NCBI GenBank assembly: GCA_036655775.1
Contig: JAVVPL010000008.1
Location: forward strand, 1-33,406
Direction of reading: 5' to 3'
DNA: 33,406 nt
Origin: JAVVPL01 sp036655775
GTDB taxonomy: Bacteria; Bacteroidota; Bacteroidia; Bacteroidales; P3
The notes under the pieces were generated by a model that ran no database searches, was not told the origin of the DNA, and was given only the letters and a program-made list of their open reading frames with translations. Below, in pieces: positions 16,960 to 25,491 of the stretch (positions are counted from its first letter, which is position 1; each line of letters begins with the position of its first letter). A program made the translations under genes and the position numbers.

Positions 16960-19900
16960 TTAATGATTTAATAAAATTTTTTTTGAAAATAAAGAAAATG
17001 AATTGTGCGAATCGATACCTTCAAAGATGCAAATATAGAAAGATTTGGGTAATTTATTAATAGAGTAAGTGAAAATATTTTTCTCTTGTGCTTTTATAGT
17101 CACGTTTGTTGCTAAGGTACCGACCTTTTGTCCCAATAAATTAACTAGATATATATTCCCTTTATAAGGTGTATCTGTTAAAAAAATAAGCTCAATTTCA
17201 TCTTCGTTTTTTTGCCAAACTGTAAAATCGCTTTCATTTTCATTTTTTTGTGTCAGGGATTCTATGTTCACCGATCTAGCTCCTTTGGGAAATACAATCC
17301 AATCCAGCCAGGCTTTATCGGAGGCAAAACTTATGGATTCATCTTTTTGATAAGTCCATCTAAAAGTGTTAGAGCCTGCCATTACAGGAAAACTAGCTTT
17401 TTGCCAAGGAATATTCCCTCCATAAAATTGCATTTGTTGGTCGTTGATGTAAAAATTTAAAAAGTCGCCAAATCTACCATTAGGCATTTCATTGTCTACT
17501 TTAAAATAAAAATGTATACTGTCATTTTTGGGAACCTCTAGCGTAATTTCCAAAGATGAACTATCATTATCGTTTATAGTTTGAGAACTTGCGCAAAAAC
17601 GTCCTTCATACGTAGTATCTTGGCAAATGATCCAATCCGATTTGGCTATAATCCATGGTTGAAGTGTAAAGTTACTATCCTCAAAGTCTTCAATAATGGC
17701 ACAAATAACCCCCGTGCTTTCAAGCGAATTTTCTCTCGAGTCACTGTCGAAAATATAGTGTAATTGATATTCTTCGCCTGCTTTGGCATCATGGGTGGAT
17801 GCCAAAGCAAACTGAATGGTTTTAGTCTCTTCTGGGGCGATATCGCCTATTGAAAGCCATTGAGTTTCGGGCACTATAATAAAAGAATTAGGGGTTTGAA
17901 TTTGCACTTTACAATTCCGAGCGGAGGCATGCCCCGTGTTTTTAAATTGTAGAATTCCTTTTACATTTTCATCAATATCCAATTGCCTATTGTGTTTTTG
18001 AGAATTATAATCATCAATAGTGAACTGTACAAAGTGCAATTGAGGTGCGTTGATAAAATAGGAAAATTTATAGAGGGAATGGTTTTGCCCGTTGGTTTCA
18101 ATATCAATATAAAAATCAATTAATTCTTGATCTTTGCTATTCGCATCAAGATGAAAAGCTAGTTTTTGTGATAAAAGATAGGTGCCATTGGGCACAATTG
18201 GAACATTCAAAAAAGCGGTATCTACTATATGTACAGAGGGGTGAGGACTACGTAATTTGCATGTGCAAAATTGGGCATCTGTACGTCCTAAATTATGTAA
18301 TTGTATTTGTAAGGTGTAGCTTTTATTGTATTCCCCACTGGTAGCCATGCTCCCTTGACTGTTCAAAATTTGTATGGAATCTACAATTACATAAGCTTGG
18401 CTTGGTTGTTCCAGCCTAATGCTTGCTGTATAGGGTGAGCAAAATTGGGCCTGAATATGCAATTGAATACTATCTTTTGGGGGCAGCGTAGCTATTTTTA
18501 TTTCTGCAATTCCATTCGCATCAGCGGTGCAGGCGCCATACAATGTATTTGAATCGGATAAAGCTACGTAAGCAAAAGCTTCAGTTTGAACATTAAATAA
18601 AGTCTCTCCTTTTACAATATGCTTGCTATAAATAGCTTTAGGAAGTGAAGGTTTCTTTTTGTAGGGCATATAAGAAGGATCGCCAAAAATATGATAAATT
18701 TCCCAATAGTAATTTTGAAGAATAGAATTGCTTTCCATTACACTCAAATTGCCTTGAGTGAGAATTTCACCTAAGGAGAGAGCCCATTTGTCAGGGGGTT
18801 CTCCATGGGTATGAAACAATTTGTCAAACATACCCAAACTTGTATTTTCATAAGTGAGGGTTGGGCTTGTAATATCCCCAAACCCAATAGTCCAATATAA
18901 ATCTTCATCAAAAAAAGAATTATTGGAGGCGCCAATGTAAGCAACAGCACCTTTTTTATCAGCACGTAATAAAGCTTCCGCAAAACATTCTCCGAAATTA
19001 AATTTTCCAGTCAAACAACAATTTCCCAATACAAAGGGATATTTGTTGTGATTAGATAAAGCATCTATATCTTGCGTAGTAAGTTCGATATTGGCCCAAG
19101 AAGTTTCACTTCCATGTCCTGTATAGCTAATTAGATTGACCCCTTTACTAAAAACCTGTAAGATTTTTTCTTTTTGATTTTTTGATTCAGGAAACAAAAA
19201 TTTGAAAGGACAAATATCTTCTTTGGCATTGATATAATACTGCTCAATGTAATTTATCTGCGTATTTAAATGGCTATTACCATAGGTTTTGTCGTATCCT
19301 GCTATAAGCATACTTGTATCCATAAAATTTTGAGAAGGAATACGTAACTGCTCCATCGCAAGGGTCTTTTCTATTTGAGGACGTAATTCTTCTACGGTAT
19401 TGGCCGAAAATCGTCCATAAAACACATCGGGTAAATAATCATCCGTATATTCAGCGTAATATAAATCGCTAATATGATCTTTGGTATAACAAGACGGCAT
19501 ATCAGGCAATTTGCTTGGAAAAGAAGGTATTTGTGCAATATCTCCGACTAATAAAATGTAGGAGGGGGGCGCTTGATAAGGCGTGGCTTCTGTATAGAGT
19601 TTTTTTAAATACGCATGTATACTTTCACAGCTTTTACCTACGAGGGGATTGGAGGTATACGCTTCTATGATAGCATAACCTTGCTGTCTTTTCCAAGCAA
19701 TAAATTTTTGTAAATCATTTTTAAAAATACTGTCGGCTACAATTACATATTTAAGAGCTTGAGAAGGAAATTTGTGTGTCGATAAAGTGGAGGATGGGAG
19801 TTGGTTTAAACACCAATTGCCCACATTGTAGGAGCGTTCAGTTTGATAAATTTGTTTCTTTTCAATGGTTTTTTCAAACTGAGCCCCTTCGAAAATAATT

Positions 19901-20490
19901 TCAAAAGAAAGTTGGGTATAAACTCGAAGTATATTTTTTTGAGGATTATAGCAAAAAGGCGAAATAATAAGATGTGCCAATCGCGAAGCACGCATTTCTC
20001 CAAGTTCTTGCACTGAAACTAAAGCCTTGGGAAGAAATTTTTTGGATTTGTAAATTTTTTCATTAAGCGCAAAAGGAGGTGCTTGTTTGAATCCTTTATT
20101 GATGGGATTTTGTACGGGAATAATAGGAAAGGGATGCCTTACTTTATCGAGTGAAATATCTTGATATTCTTGACTTAAAATATGTATTTTTATTGTTGCT
20201 CCTTGGGGAATTTCTATTAATTGTACTTTTATAGGGAGTTTGGGTTCGCCTATATGATTGCTAAAACGATATCCATTTTGTTGTATTTCAGAAAAATAAG
20301 TAGAAGAATCGATTTGAATTTTTTTGATAGTATCAATACTTCCTATCGAATTAGAAAAAACGAGTTTATCCATACTTTCCGAATGCAAAATCAATTTATT
20401 TTCAATAGATGGATTTAAAAATAAGGATTGAGCAAAACTAAACGAACAGAAACACAATAAATTCAGAAGACAACAAATGTATTTTCGCAT
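16960..20490 (-). CDS. Gingipain-like C25 cysteine protease with T9SS sorting domain
   Basis: I take the ATG at 20490 as the start (1176 residues, signal peptide MRKYICCLLN... ending FAQS), because the longer frame back to 20568 would begin inside the enolase terminator. After an N-terminal propeptide-like region (about 20-240) comes the C25 domain: catalytic H459 in YTGHGSE and C492 in GNCCLTG, 33 residues apart as H211 and C244 are in RgpB. Ig-like strands follow, then a jelly-roll domain of the kind found in gingipain-like proteins (about 930-1075), and a C-terminal type A sorting domain (LLGQKV, then a LPKSFYICIFEG strand), which targets export by the type IX secretion system. The GNCC signature favours a gingipain-like secreted protease over the T9SS sortase PorU. 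Confidence 0.9.
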   Translation of the reverse strand: MRKYICCLLNLLCFCSFSFAQSLFLNPSIENKLILHSESMDKLVFSNSIGSIDTIKKIQIDSSTYFSEIQQNGYRFSNHIGEPKLPIKVQLIEIPQGATIKIHILSQEYQDISLDKVRHPFPIIPVQNPINKGFKQAPPFALNEKIYKSKKFLPKALVSVQELGEMRASRLAHLIISPFCYNPQKNILRVYTQLSFEIIFEGAQFEKTIEKKQIYQTERSYNVGNWCLNQLPSSTLSTHKFPSQALKYVIVADSIFKNDLQKFIAWKRQQGYAIIEAYTSNPLVGKSCESIHAYLKKLYTEATPYQAPPSYILLVGDIAQIPSFPSKLPDMPSCYTKDHISDLYYAEYTDDYLPDVFYGRFSANTVEELRPQIEKTLAMEQLRIPSQNFMDTSMLIAGYDKTYGNSHLNTQINYIEQYYINAKEDICPFKFLFPESKNQKEKILQVFSKGVNLISYTGHGSETSWANIELTTQDIDALSNHNKYPFVLGNCCLTGKFNFGECFAEALLRADKKGAVAYIGASNNSFFDEDLYWTIGFGDITSPTLTYENTSLGMFDKLFHTHGEPPDKWALSLGEILTQGNLSVMESNSILQNYYWEIYHIFGDPSYMPYKKKPSLPKAIYSKHIVKGETLFNVQTEAFAYVALSDSNTLYGACTADANGIAEIKIATLPPKDSIQLHIQAQFCSPYTASIRLEQPSQAYVIVDSIQILNSQGSMATSGEYNKSYTLQIQLHNLGRTDAQFCTCKLRSPHPSVHIVDTAFLNVPIVPNGTYLLSQKLAFHLDANSKDQELIDFYIDIETNGQNHSLYKFSYFINAPQLHFVQFTIDDYNSQKHNRQLDIDENVKGILQFKNTGHASARNCKVQIQTPNSFIIVPETQWLSIGDIAPEETKTIQFALASTHDAKAGEEYQLHYIFDSDSRENSLESTGVICAIIEDFEDSNFTLQPWIIAKSDWIICQDTTYEGRFCASSQTINDNDSSSLEITLEVPKNDSIHFYFKVDNEMPNGRFGDFLNFYINDQQMQFYGGNIPWQKASFPVMAGSNTFRWTYQKDESISFASDKAWLDWIVFPKGARSVNIESLTQKNENESDFTVWQKNEDEIELIFLTDTPYKGNIYLVNLLGQKVGTLATNVTIKAQEKNIFTYSINKLPKSFYICIFEGIDSHNSFSLFSKKILLNH

Positions 20491-20509
20491 GGCAATCAAA
20501 TTGAAGCTA

Positions 20510-20517
20510 TAAAGATA
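20510..20517 (-). promoter_or_regulatory. Candidate -7 element for the C25 protease / patatin operon
   Basis: The minus strand reads TATCTTTA, seven of eight positions of a TAnnTTTG-type element, 20 bases upstream of the protease ATG. No -33 TTG is seen at the usual spacing. It lies just beyond the enolase terminator, as expected for a new transcription unit. Confidence 0.35.
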
Positions 20518-20548
20518 CGAAAATAAAATAGATTTGCTTAAAGAAGGT

Positions 20549-20584
20549 AAAAAAAAAACTTCTATCAATACTTATTGATAGAAG
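20549..20584 (-). terminator. Intrinsic terminator after enolase
   Basis: A perfect 12-base inverted repeat, CTTCTATCAATA with its complement and a 2-base loop (20559-20584), is followed on the minus strand by a run of ten T (20558-20549). It lies 41 bases beyond the enolase stop. It ends transcription coming from the enolase gene and separates it from the C25 protease. Confidence 0.9.
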
Positions 20585-20625
20585 TCCCTTAATGTTAGAA
20601 TCGCAACAAACGCCTAAGTGTTTGT

Positions 20626-21898
20626 TTATTTTCTATTTTTGAAAAATTTAAAATCTTTTCCTGGGTAATAAGCTGTATTTCCCAAATGTTCTTCAATTCG
20701 TAACAATTGATTGTATTTAGCTACACGTTCTGAACGACAAGCTGAACCTGTTTTTATTTGACCCGTATTCAACGCAACTGCTAAATCAGCAATGGTCACA
20801 TCTTCGGTTTCTCCCGAACGATGACTCATAATTGCGGTGTATGAATTGCGGTAGGCCATATTTACAGTATTGATAGTTTCTGTTAAAGAACCAATTTGAT
20901 TTACTTTTACTAATATAGAATTGGCCACTTTTTTTTCAATTCCGATGGCAAGTCGTTCTTCGTTGGTTACAAACAAATCATCTCCTACCAATTGGCAGGT
21001 ATTGCTCAATTTATCGGTCATTAATTTCCATCCATCCCAATCATCTTCGGCCATTCCATCTTCAATGGATATAATAGGGTAACGTTTAGCCCAATCAGCC
21101 CAAAAATCGACCATTTGAGAGGCGGTTAACTTTTCACCAGTGGATTTGTGCAGATGATACATTTTTTCCTCAGAGAGGTAAAATTCGGAAGAGGCAGGGT
21201 CTAATGCGATAAAAATATCTTCTCCTGCTTTATAGCCTGCTTTATCAATCTTCATTGGATTTAAGACTAGGTGCAAATCCACCTTCATCACCCACTCCTG
21301 TACTAAGTCCTTGTTTTTTTAATACGCTTTTAAGTGTATGAAAAACCTCTGTTCCCATACGTAGAGCTTCACTAAAACTTGAGGCCCCCACAGGCATAAC
21401 CATAAATTCTTGAAAATCGACATTACTATCTGCATGCGAGCCCCCATTGAGAATATTCATCATGGGAATAGGCAAAGTATTTGCATTGACTCCGCCAATA
21501 TAACGAAATAAAGGTTGACCTGTTTCTTGCGCTGCTGCTTGTGCACAAGCTAGGGATACGCCTAAAATTGCATTGGCTCCCAATTTGCTTTTATTGTTTG
21601 TATTATCAATTTCGAGCATTCGTGCATCAATCATATTTTGATCGGTGACTTCCATGTTTTCCAATTCTTTGGATAAGATGTTGTTTACATTTTGCACAGC
21701 TTGTAAAACGCCTTTTCCTTGGTAAATTCCTTTATCCCCGTCGCGTAATTCAACGGCTTCATGAACGCCCGTGGAGGCGCCAGATGGAACAGCTGCGCGC
21801 CCCATGGCACCAGCTTGTGTAATAACTTCTACTTCTACGGTAGGGTTGCCTCGCGAGTCTAAAATTTGGCGAGCCGCAACATTGAGAATTAAACTCAT
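20626..21898 (-). pseudogene. eno: Enolase, broken by an internal deletion and frameshift
   Basis: Enolase converts 2-phosphoglycerate to phosphoenolpyruvate in glycolysis. The first 217 codons (21898 to 21245) are a normal enolase N-half through GVGDEGGFAPSLKSNE and then hit TGA. The rest continues in the +1 frame from about 21258 (IDKAGYKAGEDIF) to the stop at 20626, with its metal- and substrate-binding segments intact (LDPASSEFY, SIEDGMAEDDW, VGDDLFVTN, LVKVNQIG, SHRSGET, KTGS). Against other enolases the helix between SNE and KAGY is short by about 26 bases, so frame and roughly nine residues are lost. Both halves are otherwise well conserved, pointing to a recent mutation, a minority variant or an assembly error. 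It has its own terminator and a promoter candidate upstream. Confidence 0.85.
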
Positions 21899-21925
21899 AA
21901 TTTTTTCTTATTTTAAATTTGGGTG

Positions 21926-21957
21926 TAAAAATAACCAAAAAAAAGGATAAAGTCAAA
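21926..21957 (-). promoter_or_regulatory. Candidate enolase promoter overlapping the rplQ terminator
   Basis: On the minus strand TTTG (21957-21954) is followed after 20 bases by TATTTTTA (21933-21926), fitting the Bacteroidota -33 TTTG / -7 TAnnTTTG arrangement with one mismatch. The predicted start is about 20 bases upstream of the enolase ATG at 21898. The -33 box falls in the loop of the rplQ terminator hairpin, so terminator and promoter share DNA. Confidence 0.42.
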
Positions 21958-21974
21958 AACTTTATCCTTTTTTT
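21937..21974 (-). terminator. Intrinsic terminator after rplQ
   Basis: The stem GGATAAAGT / ACTTTATCC (21945-21953 and 21959-21967, loop CAAAA) is followed on the minus strand by eight T. It closes the ribosomal cluster 20 bases after the rplQ stop. A run of seven T also lies on the other side, so it would work in both orientations. Confidence 0.85.
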
Positions 21975-21993
21975 ATTAAAAGCTGTATGCTAA

Positions 21994-22521
21994 TTATGCA
22001 TTTGGTGTTTCTTCGGGGGTAATGTCTTCAACTACCGCATCTGAAATCGCTTCTGCTTTTGCAGGAGTTGCAGTAGGAGCAGGGGTTGCAGGAGTTTTTA
22101 CATCTCCTTTTTTACGACCACGACGAGTTTTTATTTTGGCATCTTTAGCAACTAACATATTTTCGTTGTAATCTACTAATTCAATCATTGCCATTTCTGA
22201 ATTATCTCCTAGACGAAAGCCTGTTTTAAGAATACGAGTGTAACCTCCAGGACGATTTGCTATTTTTACGGCAACCTCTCTGAATAATTCGGTTACAGCC
22301 TCTTTATCTTGTAAATAACCGAATACCACACGTCTTGAATTGGTGGTGTCTTCTTTCGATTTAGTTAATAATGGCTCAACATACAAGCGCAAAGCTTTTG
22401 CTTTTGCTAAAGTTGTATTTATTTTTTTGTGCAATATCAAAGACGATGCCATATTAGCAAGCATTTGACGTCTGTGAGCGTGGGTTCTACTTAACTTATT
22501 AAATTTCTTTCCGTGTCTCAT
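21994..22521 (-). CDS. rplQ: 50S ribosomal protein L17
   Basis: This is the last gene of the alpha operon, 12 bases after rpoA. Residues 1-about 120 are the L17 fold (MRHGKKFNKLSRTHAHR, then LRLYVEPLLTKSK and GGYTRILKTGFRLGD). The protein is 175 residues, longer than the 120-130 of many bacteria because of a basic linker (RRGRKKG) and an Ala/Pro/Thr-rich acidic tail of about 35 residues that is probably disordered. Such tails are frequent in Bacteroidota. A strong terminator follows. Confidence 0.97.
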   Translation of the reverse strand: MRHGKKFNKLSRTHAHRRQMLANMASSLILHKKINTTLAKAKALRLYVEPLLTKSKEDTTNSRRVVFGYLQDKEAVTELFREVAVKIANRPGGYTRILKTGFRLGDNSEMAMIELVDYNENMLVAKDAKIKTRRGRKKGDVKTPATPAPTATPAKAEAISDAVVEDITPEETPNA

Positions 22522-22533
22522 GGCTACGATTCC

Positions 22534-23526
22534 TTATTCTTTATCTAATTTATATTTTGAAACATTCATACCAAATTCAAGATTTTTAGTTTTGACTAAA
22601 TTTTCTAATTCGGTAAGCGATTTTTTTCCGAAGTTTCTAAACTTCAATAGGTCGGTTTTATTGTAAGAAACCAATTCGCCAAGGGTTTCTACTTCCGCTG
22701 CTTTTAAGCAATTGAGAGCACGAACAGAAAGATCCATGTCAACCAATTTGCTTTTTAGCAATTGACGCATGTGTAAATCATTCTCGTCAAAAGATTCTGT
22801 AATATTAGGTTCCTCTGTATCTAAAGATATTTTTTCGTCCGAGAAGAGCATAAAGTGAAAAATCAAAATTTTCGCAGCTTCTTTTAAGGCATCTTTAGGA
22901 GATATCGACCCATCGGTAAGTATGGTCAATATCAATTTTTCATAGTCTGTTTTTTGTTCTACACGAAAGTTTTCAATTTCATATTGAACATTTTTGATAG
23001 GCGTATGAATAGAATCTATTGCAATAGTCCCTATGGGATCGTTGGTATTTTTGTTTTCTTCCGAAGGAACATATCCGCGACCTTTATTGATAGTAAAATC
23101 AATAGATAGCTTAACGCTAGGTTCCATGTGACAAATTTCCAATTCGGGATTTAATACTTGAAAACCATTGAGAAAGTTATTGATTTCACCAGCTTTGAAA
23201 ACGCTTTGACCGCTTATTACCATGTGAATTTTTTCATGATTCACATTCTCAATTTGTTGTTTAAAACGAATTTGTTTGAGATTTAAAACGATATTGGTTA
23301 CATCTTCAACAACGCCTTTAATGGTCGAAAATTCATGAGCTACTCCCTCAATACGTACAGAGGTGAGGGCAAAACCTTCGAGCGAAGAAAGTAGGATTCG
23401 ACGTAAGGCATTCCCAATTGTAATACCATAACCAGGTTCTAATGGACGAAACTCGAAAACACCTTTCTTGTCGTCCAAGCTGATCATGTTTACTTTATCT
23501 GGTTTTTGAAAAGCTAATATTGCCAT
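22534..23526 (-). CDS. rpoA: RNA polymerase alpha subunit
   Basis: This 330-residue subunit dimerises through its N-terminal domain to start polymerase assembly (GYGITIGNALRRILLSS near 33-50) and contacts DNA and activators through its C-terminal domain (about 250-320, with LNCLKAAEVETLGELV and KSLTELENL). Length and both domains are normal. It lies between rpsD and rplQ, as in the alpha operons of most bacteria. The 73-base gap to rpsD holds a perfect hairpin (23559-23582), unusual in this tightly packed cluster. Confidence 0.98.
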   Translation of the reverse strand: MAILAFQKPDKVNMISLDDKKGVFEFRPLEPGYGITIGNALRRILLSSLEGFALTSVRIEGVAHEFSTIKGVVEDVTNIVLNLKQIRFKQQIENVNHEKIHMVISGQSVFKAGEINNFLNGFQVLNPELEICHMEPSVKLSIDFTINKGRGYVPSEENKNTNDPIGTIAIDSIHTPIKNVQYEIENFRVEQKTDYEKLILTILTDGSISPKDALKEAAKILIFHFMLFSDEKISLDTEEPNITESFDENDLHMRQLLKSKLVDMDLSVRALNCLKAAEVETLGELVSYNKTDLLKFRNFGKKSLTELENLVKTKNLEFGMNVSKYKLDKE

Positions 23527-23558
23527 TAATGTATTATTTATATTTTATACTTGAATGA

Positions 23559-23582
23559 AAAGGGAAAACTTAATTTCCCTTT
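23559..23582. other. Perfect hairpin between rpsD and rpoA
   Basis: The stem AAAGGGAAA / TTTCCCTTT (9 pairs, 6-base loop) lies in the 73-base gap upstream of rpoA. In the minus-strand transcript it is followed by only a few U, so it is not a strong terminator. It may be an RNA-processing, stability or partial attenuation element; the function is not known. Confidence 0.5.
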
Positions 23583-23599
23583 GAAACCTACATCAAAGA

Positions 23600-24205
23600 T
23601 TATTTAGAGTATAGCTCAACAATCAATTGTTCTTTGATTGTTTCTGGAATACTTTCTCTGTCTGGGTAGCTTAAAAATTTTCCGCTCATAGAACTTCCGT
23701 CCCATTCTAACCAATTGTATTGATTGGTTCTTCCTGTTAAGGAGTCGGAAATTAATTCCATGGATTTAGCTTTTTCGCGAACGCCCACAATATCTCCAGG
23801 ACGTAATTGAAATGAAGGCACATTTACGATGGATCCGTTTACAGTAATGTGACGGTGTCCTACCAATTGACGAGCCGCATTACGAGTAGGAGCGATACCT
23901 AAACGATACACTACATTATCTAAACGAGATTCAATTAATTGTAAAAGCACTTCACCCGTAATTCCTTTTTTAGAGTTCGCTTGGTGAAATATTTTACGGA
24001 ATTGTCTTTCCAAAATACCGTAAGTATATTTTGCTTTTTGTTTTTCTAACAACTGAATACCATATTCAGATTGTTTTGCACGACGCTTACTTTGACCATG
24101 TTGACCAGGCGCGTAATTTTTTCTTTCTAGAACCTTATCAGGTCCAAAAATAGGCGACTGAAATTTTCTTGCAATTTTCGATTTAGGTCCTCTATATCTT
24201 GCCAT
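23600..24205 (-). CDS. rpsD: 30S ribosomal protein S4
   Basis: This 201-residue primary binder of 16S rRNA begins MARYRGPKSKIARKF. The S4 RNA-binding domain (about 90-155) shows SRLDNVVYRLG and RQLVGHRHITVNG. The N-terminal region lacks the four zinc cysteines of the zinc-binding S4 type. In many bacteria S4 represses the alpha operon by binding its mRNA. Here it stands between rpsK and rpoA, the usual place. Confidence 0.97.
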   Translation of the reverse strand: MARYRGPKSKIARKFQSPIFGPDKVLERKNYAPGQHGQSKRRAKQSEYGIQLLEKQKAKYTYGILERQFRKIFHQANSKKGITGEVLLQLIESRLDNVVYRLGIAPTRNAARQLVGHRHITVNGSIVNVPSFQLRPGDIVGVREKAKSMELISDSLTGRTNQYNWLEWDGSSMSGKFLSYPDRESIPETIKEQLIVELYSK

Positions 24206-24268
24206 ATCTTCTTTATAATTTTATTATTGAAACATATCTTCTCCCATAGTACATTTGTACTATACGGA

Positions 24269-24658
24269 TTAAATTCTTCTTCTTTTTGGAGGACGACATC
24301 CATTGTGTGGTAGTGGAGTAACATCCATAATTTCTGTTACTTCAATTCCTGCTCCGTGTATAGTACGGATGGCTGATTCGCGTCCAGCTCCAGGACCTTT
24401 AACGAAAGCTTTTACTTTACGTAATCCCAAGTCGTATGCAACCTTAGCACAATCGCCCGCTGCCATTTGAGCAGCATAAGGAGTATTTTTTTTAGAACCT
24501 TTGAATCCCATTTTACCAGCAGACGACCAAGAGATTACTTGACCCGAATTGTTGGTTAGAGAAACGATTACGTTGTTGAAAGATGCAAATATATAAGCTT
24601 TGCCTATTGCTTCCACCTTAACGACTCTTTTCTTTGTTACTTTAGCAGTTTTTGCCAT
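24269..24658 (-). CDS. rpsK: 30S ribosomal protein S11
   Basis: This 129-residue protein of the 30S platform carries the expected signatures FASFNNVIVSLT, AAQMAAGDCAK, KGPGAGRESAIR and the C-terminal PHNGCRPPKRRRI. Length is normal. It lies 63 bases upstream of rpsD in transcription order and 56 after rpsM; neither gap holds a clear regulatory element. Confidence 0.97.
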   Translation of the reverse strand: MAKTAKVTKKRVVKVEAIGKAYIFASFNNVIVSLTNNSGQVISWSSAGKMGFKGSKKNTPYAAQMAAGDCAKVAYDLGLRKVKAFVKGPGAGRESAIRTIHGAGIEVTEIMDVTPLPHNGCRPPKRRRI

Positions 24659-24714
24659 ATCTAAATAATTCTGATTATATTATCAATTTCTGTGTTAAAT
24701 ACGAATGTCAAGTT

Positions 24715-25095
24715 TTAGCCCTTAGGTGCTTTCTTCTTATTTGCAACCGTTTTTTTACGACCTTTACGAGTACGCGCATTGTTTTTGGTGCTTTGTCCTC
24801 TCAAAGGAAGCCCATTACGATGACGAATACCTCTATAACATCCAATATCCATTAAACGTTTTATATTTGTTTGTACTTCTGAACGAAGTGCTCCCTCTAC
24901 CTTGATTTCATCACTGATAAAACCCCGAATTTTTGCTAATTCTTCATCATCCCAATCTTGCACTTTTTTATCAAAGTTAATATTGGAAGTACTTAGAATT
25001 TTACGAGCTGTACTTTTACCTATCCCGTAAATATAGGTCAAACCGATTTCACCTCTTTTGTTTTTAGGTAAATCTATACCTGCAATTCTTGCCAT
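24715..25095 (-). CDS. rpsM: 30S ribosomal protein S13
   Basis: This 126-residue protein of the 30S head contacts the P-site tRNA and the 50S subunit. It begins MARIAGIDLPKNKRGEIGLTYIYGIG, and the helix-two-turn-helix and C-terminal GLPLRGQSTKNNARTRKG segments are intact, ending in a basic tail. It follows rpmJ by 38 bases in transcription order, a normal start to the alpha group. Confidence 0.97.
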   Translation of the reverse strand: MARIAGIDLPKNKRGEIGLTYIYGIGKSTARKILSTSNINFDKKVQDWDDEELAKIRGFISDEIKVEGALRSEVQTNIKRLMDIGCYRGIRHRNGLPLRGQSTKNNARTRKGRKKTVANKKKAPKG

Positions 25096-25133
25096 GTATT
25101 ACTAAATTTTGATTTATTGCTTACTAAATTTTA

Positions 25134-25250
25134 TTACCCTTGTCTTTGTTTGAATTTTGGATTCTTTTTGTTAATCACATAAATTCGTCCTTTTCTTCTT
25201 ACAATCTTGCACTCGGGCGATCTCTTTTTTACAGATGGTCTTACTTTCAT
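25134..25250 (-). CDS. rpmJ: 50S ribosomal protein L36 (zinc-free type)
   Basis: A 38-codon frame from the ATG at 25250 encodes MKVRPSVKKRSPECKIVRR and ends KQRQG, an unmistakable L36. The gene lies between infA (14 bases upstream) and rpsM, its usual position. Of the four zinc ligands in the classical form (C11, C14, C27, H32) only the second Cys remains, so this is a zinc-independent L36. That is normal for Bacteroidota and not a sign of decay. Confidence 0.97.
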   Translation of the reverse strand: MKVRPSVKKRSPECKIVRRKGRIYVINKKNPKFKQRQG

Positions 25251-25264
25251 TTTAAAAGTTGTTT

Positions 25265-25483
25265 TTATTTGTGTCTGAAAACTATTCTTGCTTTGGTTAG
25301 GTCGTAAGGTGACATTTCTAATTGTACCTTATCGCCAGGTAATATCTTAATATAGTGCATACGCATTTTGCCTGAAATGTGAGCAATAACGGTGTGCCCA
25401 TTCTCCAATTCAACGCGAAACATTGCATTGCCTAACGACTCTAGCACCGTCCCGTCTTGTTGTATGGATAATTGTTTTGCCAT
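25265..25483 (-). CDS. infA: Translation initiation factor IF-1
   Basis: This 72-residue OB-fold protein binds the 30S A site during initiation. GTVLESLGNAMFRVELENGH, the HISGKMRMHYIKILPGD segment and the C-terminal SPYDLTKARIVFRHK are typical, and the length is canonical. It follows map by 8 bases and precedes rpmJ by 14, so it is part of the same transcript. Confidence 0.98.
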   Translation of the reverse strand: MAKQLSIQQDGTVLESLGNAMFRVELENGHTVIAHISGKMRMHYIKILPGDKVQLEMSPYDLTKARIVFRHK

Positions 25484-25491
25484 ATTATATA

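Noticed and set aside
16960..20490. Identification of the C25 protein as the T9SS sortase PorU
   Set aside because: The active site reads GNCCLTG as in gingipains, whereas PorU, as I recall it, has a TATCEF-like motif. The spacing of His and Cys also fits gingipains.
20491..20568. An N-terminal extension of the C25 protease to 20568
   Set aside because: The added codons lie in the enolase terminator and promoter region. The ATG at 20490 is followed directly by a signal peptide.
21241..21265. Programmed frameshift in enolase
   Set aside because: No slippery heptamer is present, and a +1 slip at GAT TGA would not re-pair well and would still leave nine residues missing.
20626..21291. The C-terminal enolase half as an independent gene starting at GTG 21291
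   Set aside because: Its first 13 codons are the out-of-frame reading of the enolase GDEGGFAP segment. Homology only begins at DKAGYK, so the start is accidental.
25134..25250. Loss of zinc ligands in L36 as a sign of gene decay
   Set aside because: Zinc-free L36 is usual in Bacteroidota and the rest of the protein is conserved. S14 and S4 are zinc-free here too.
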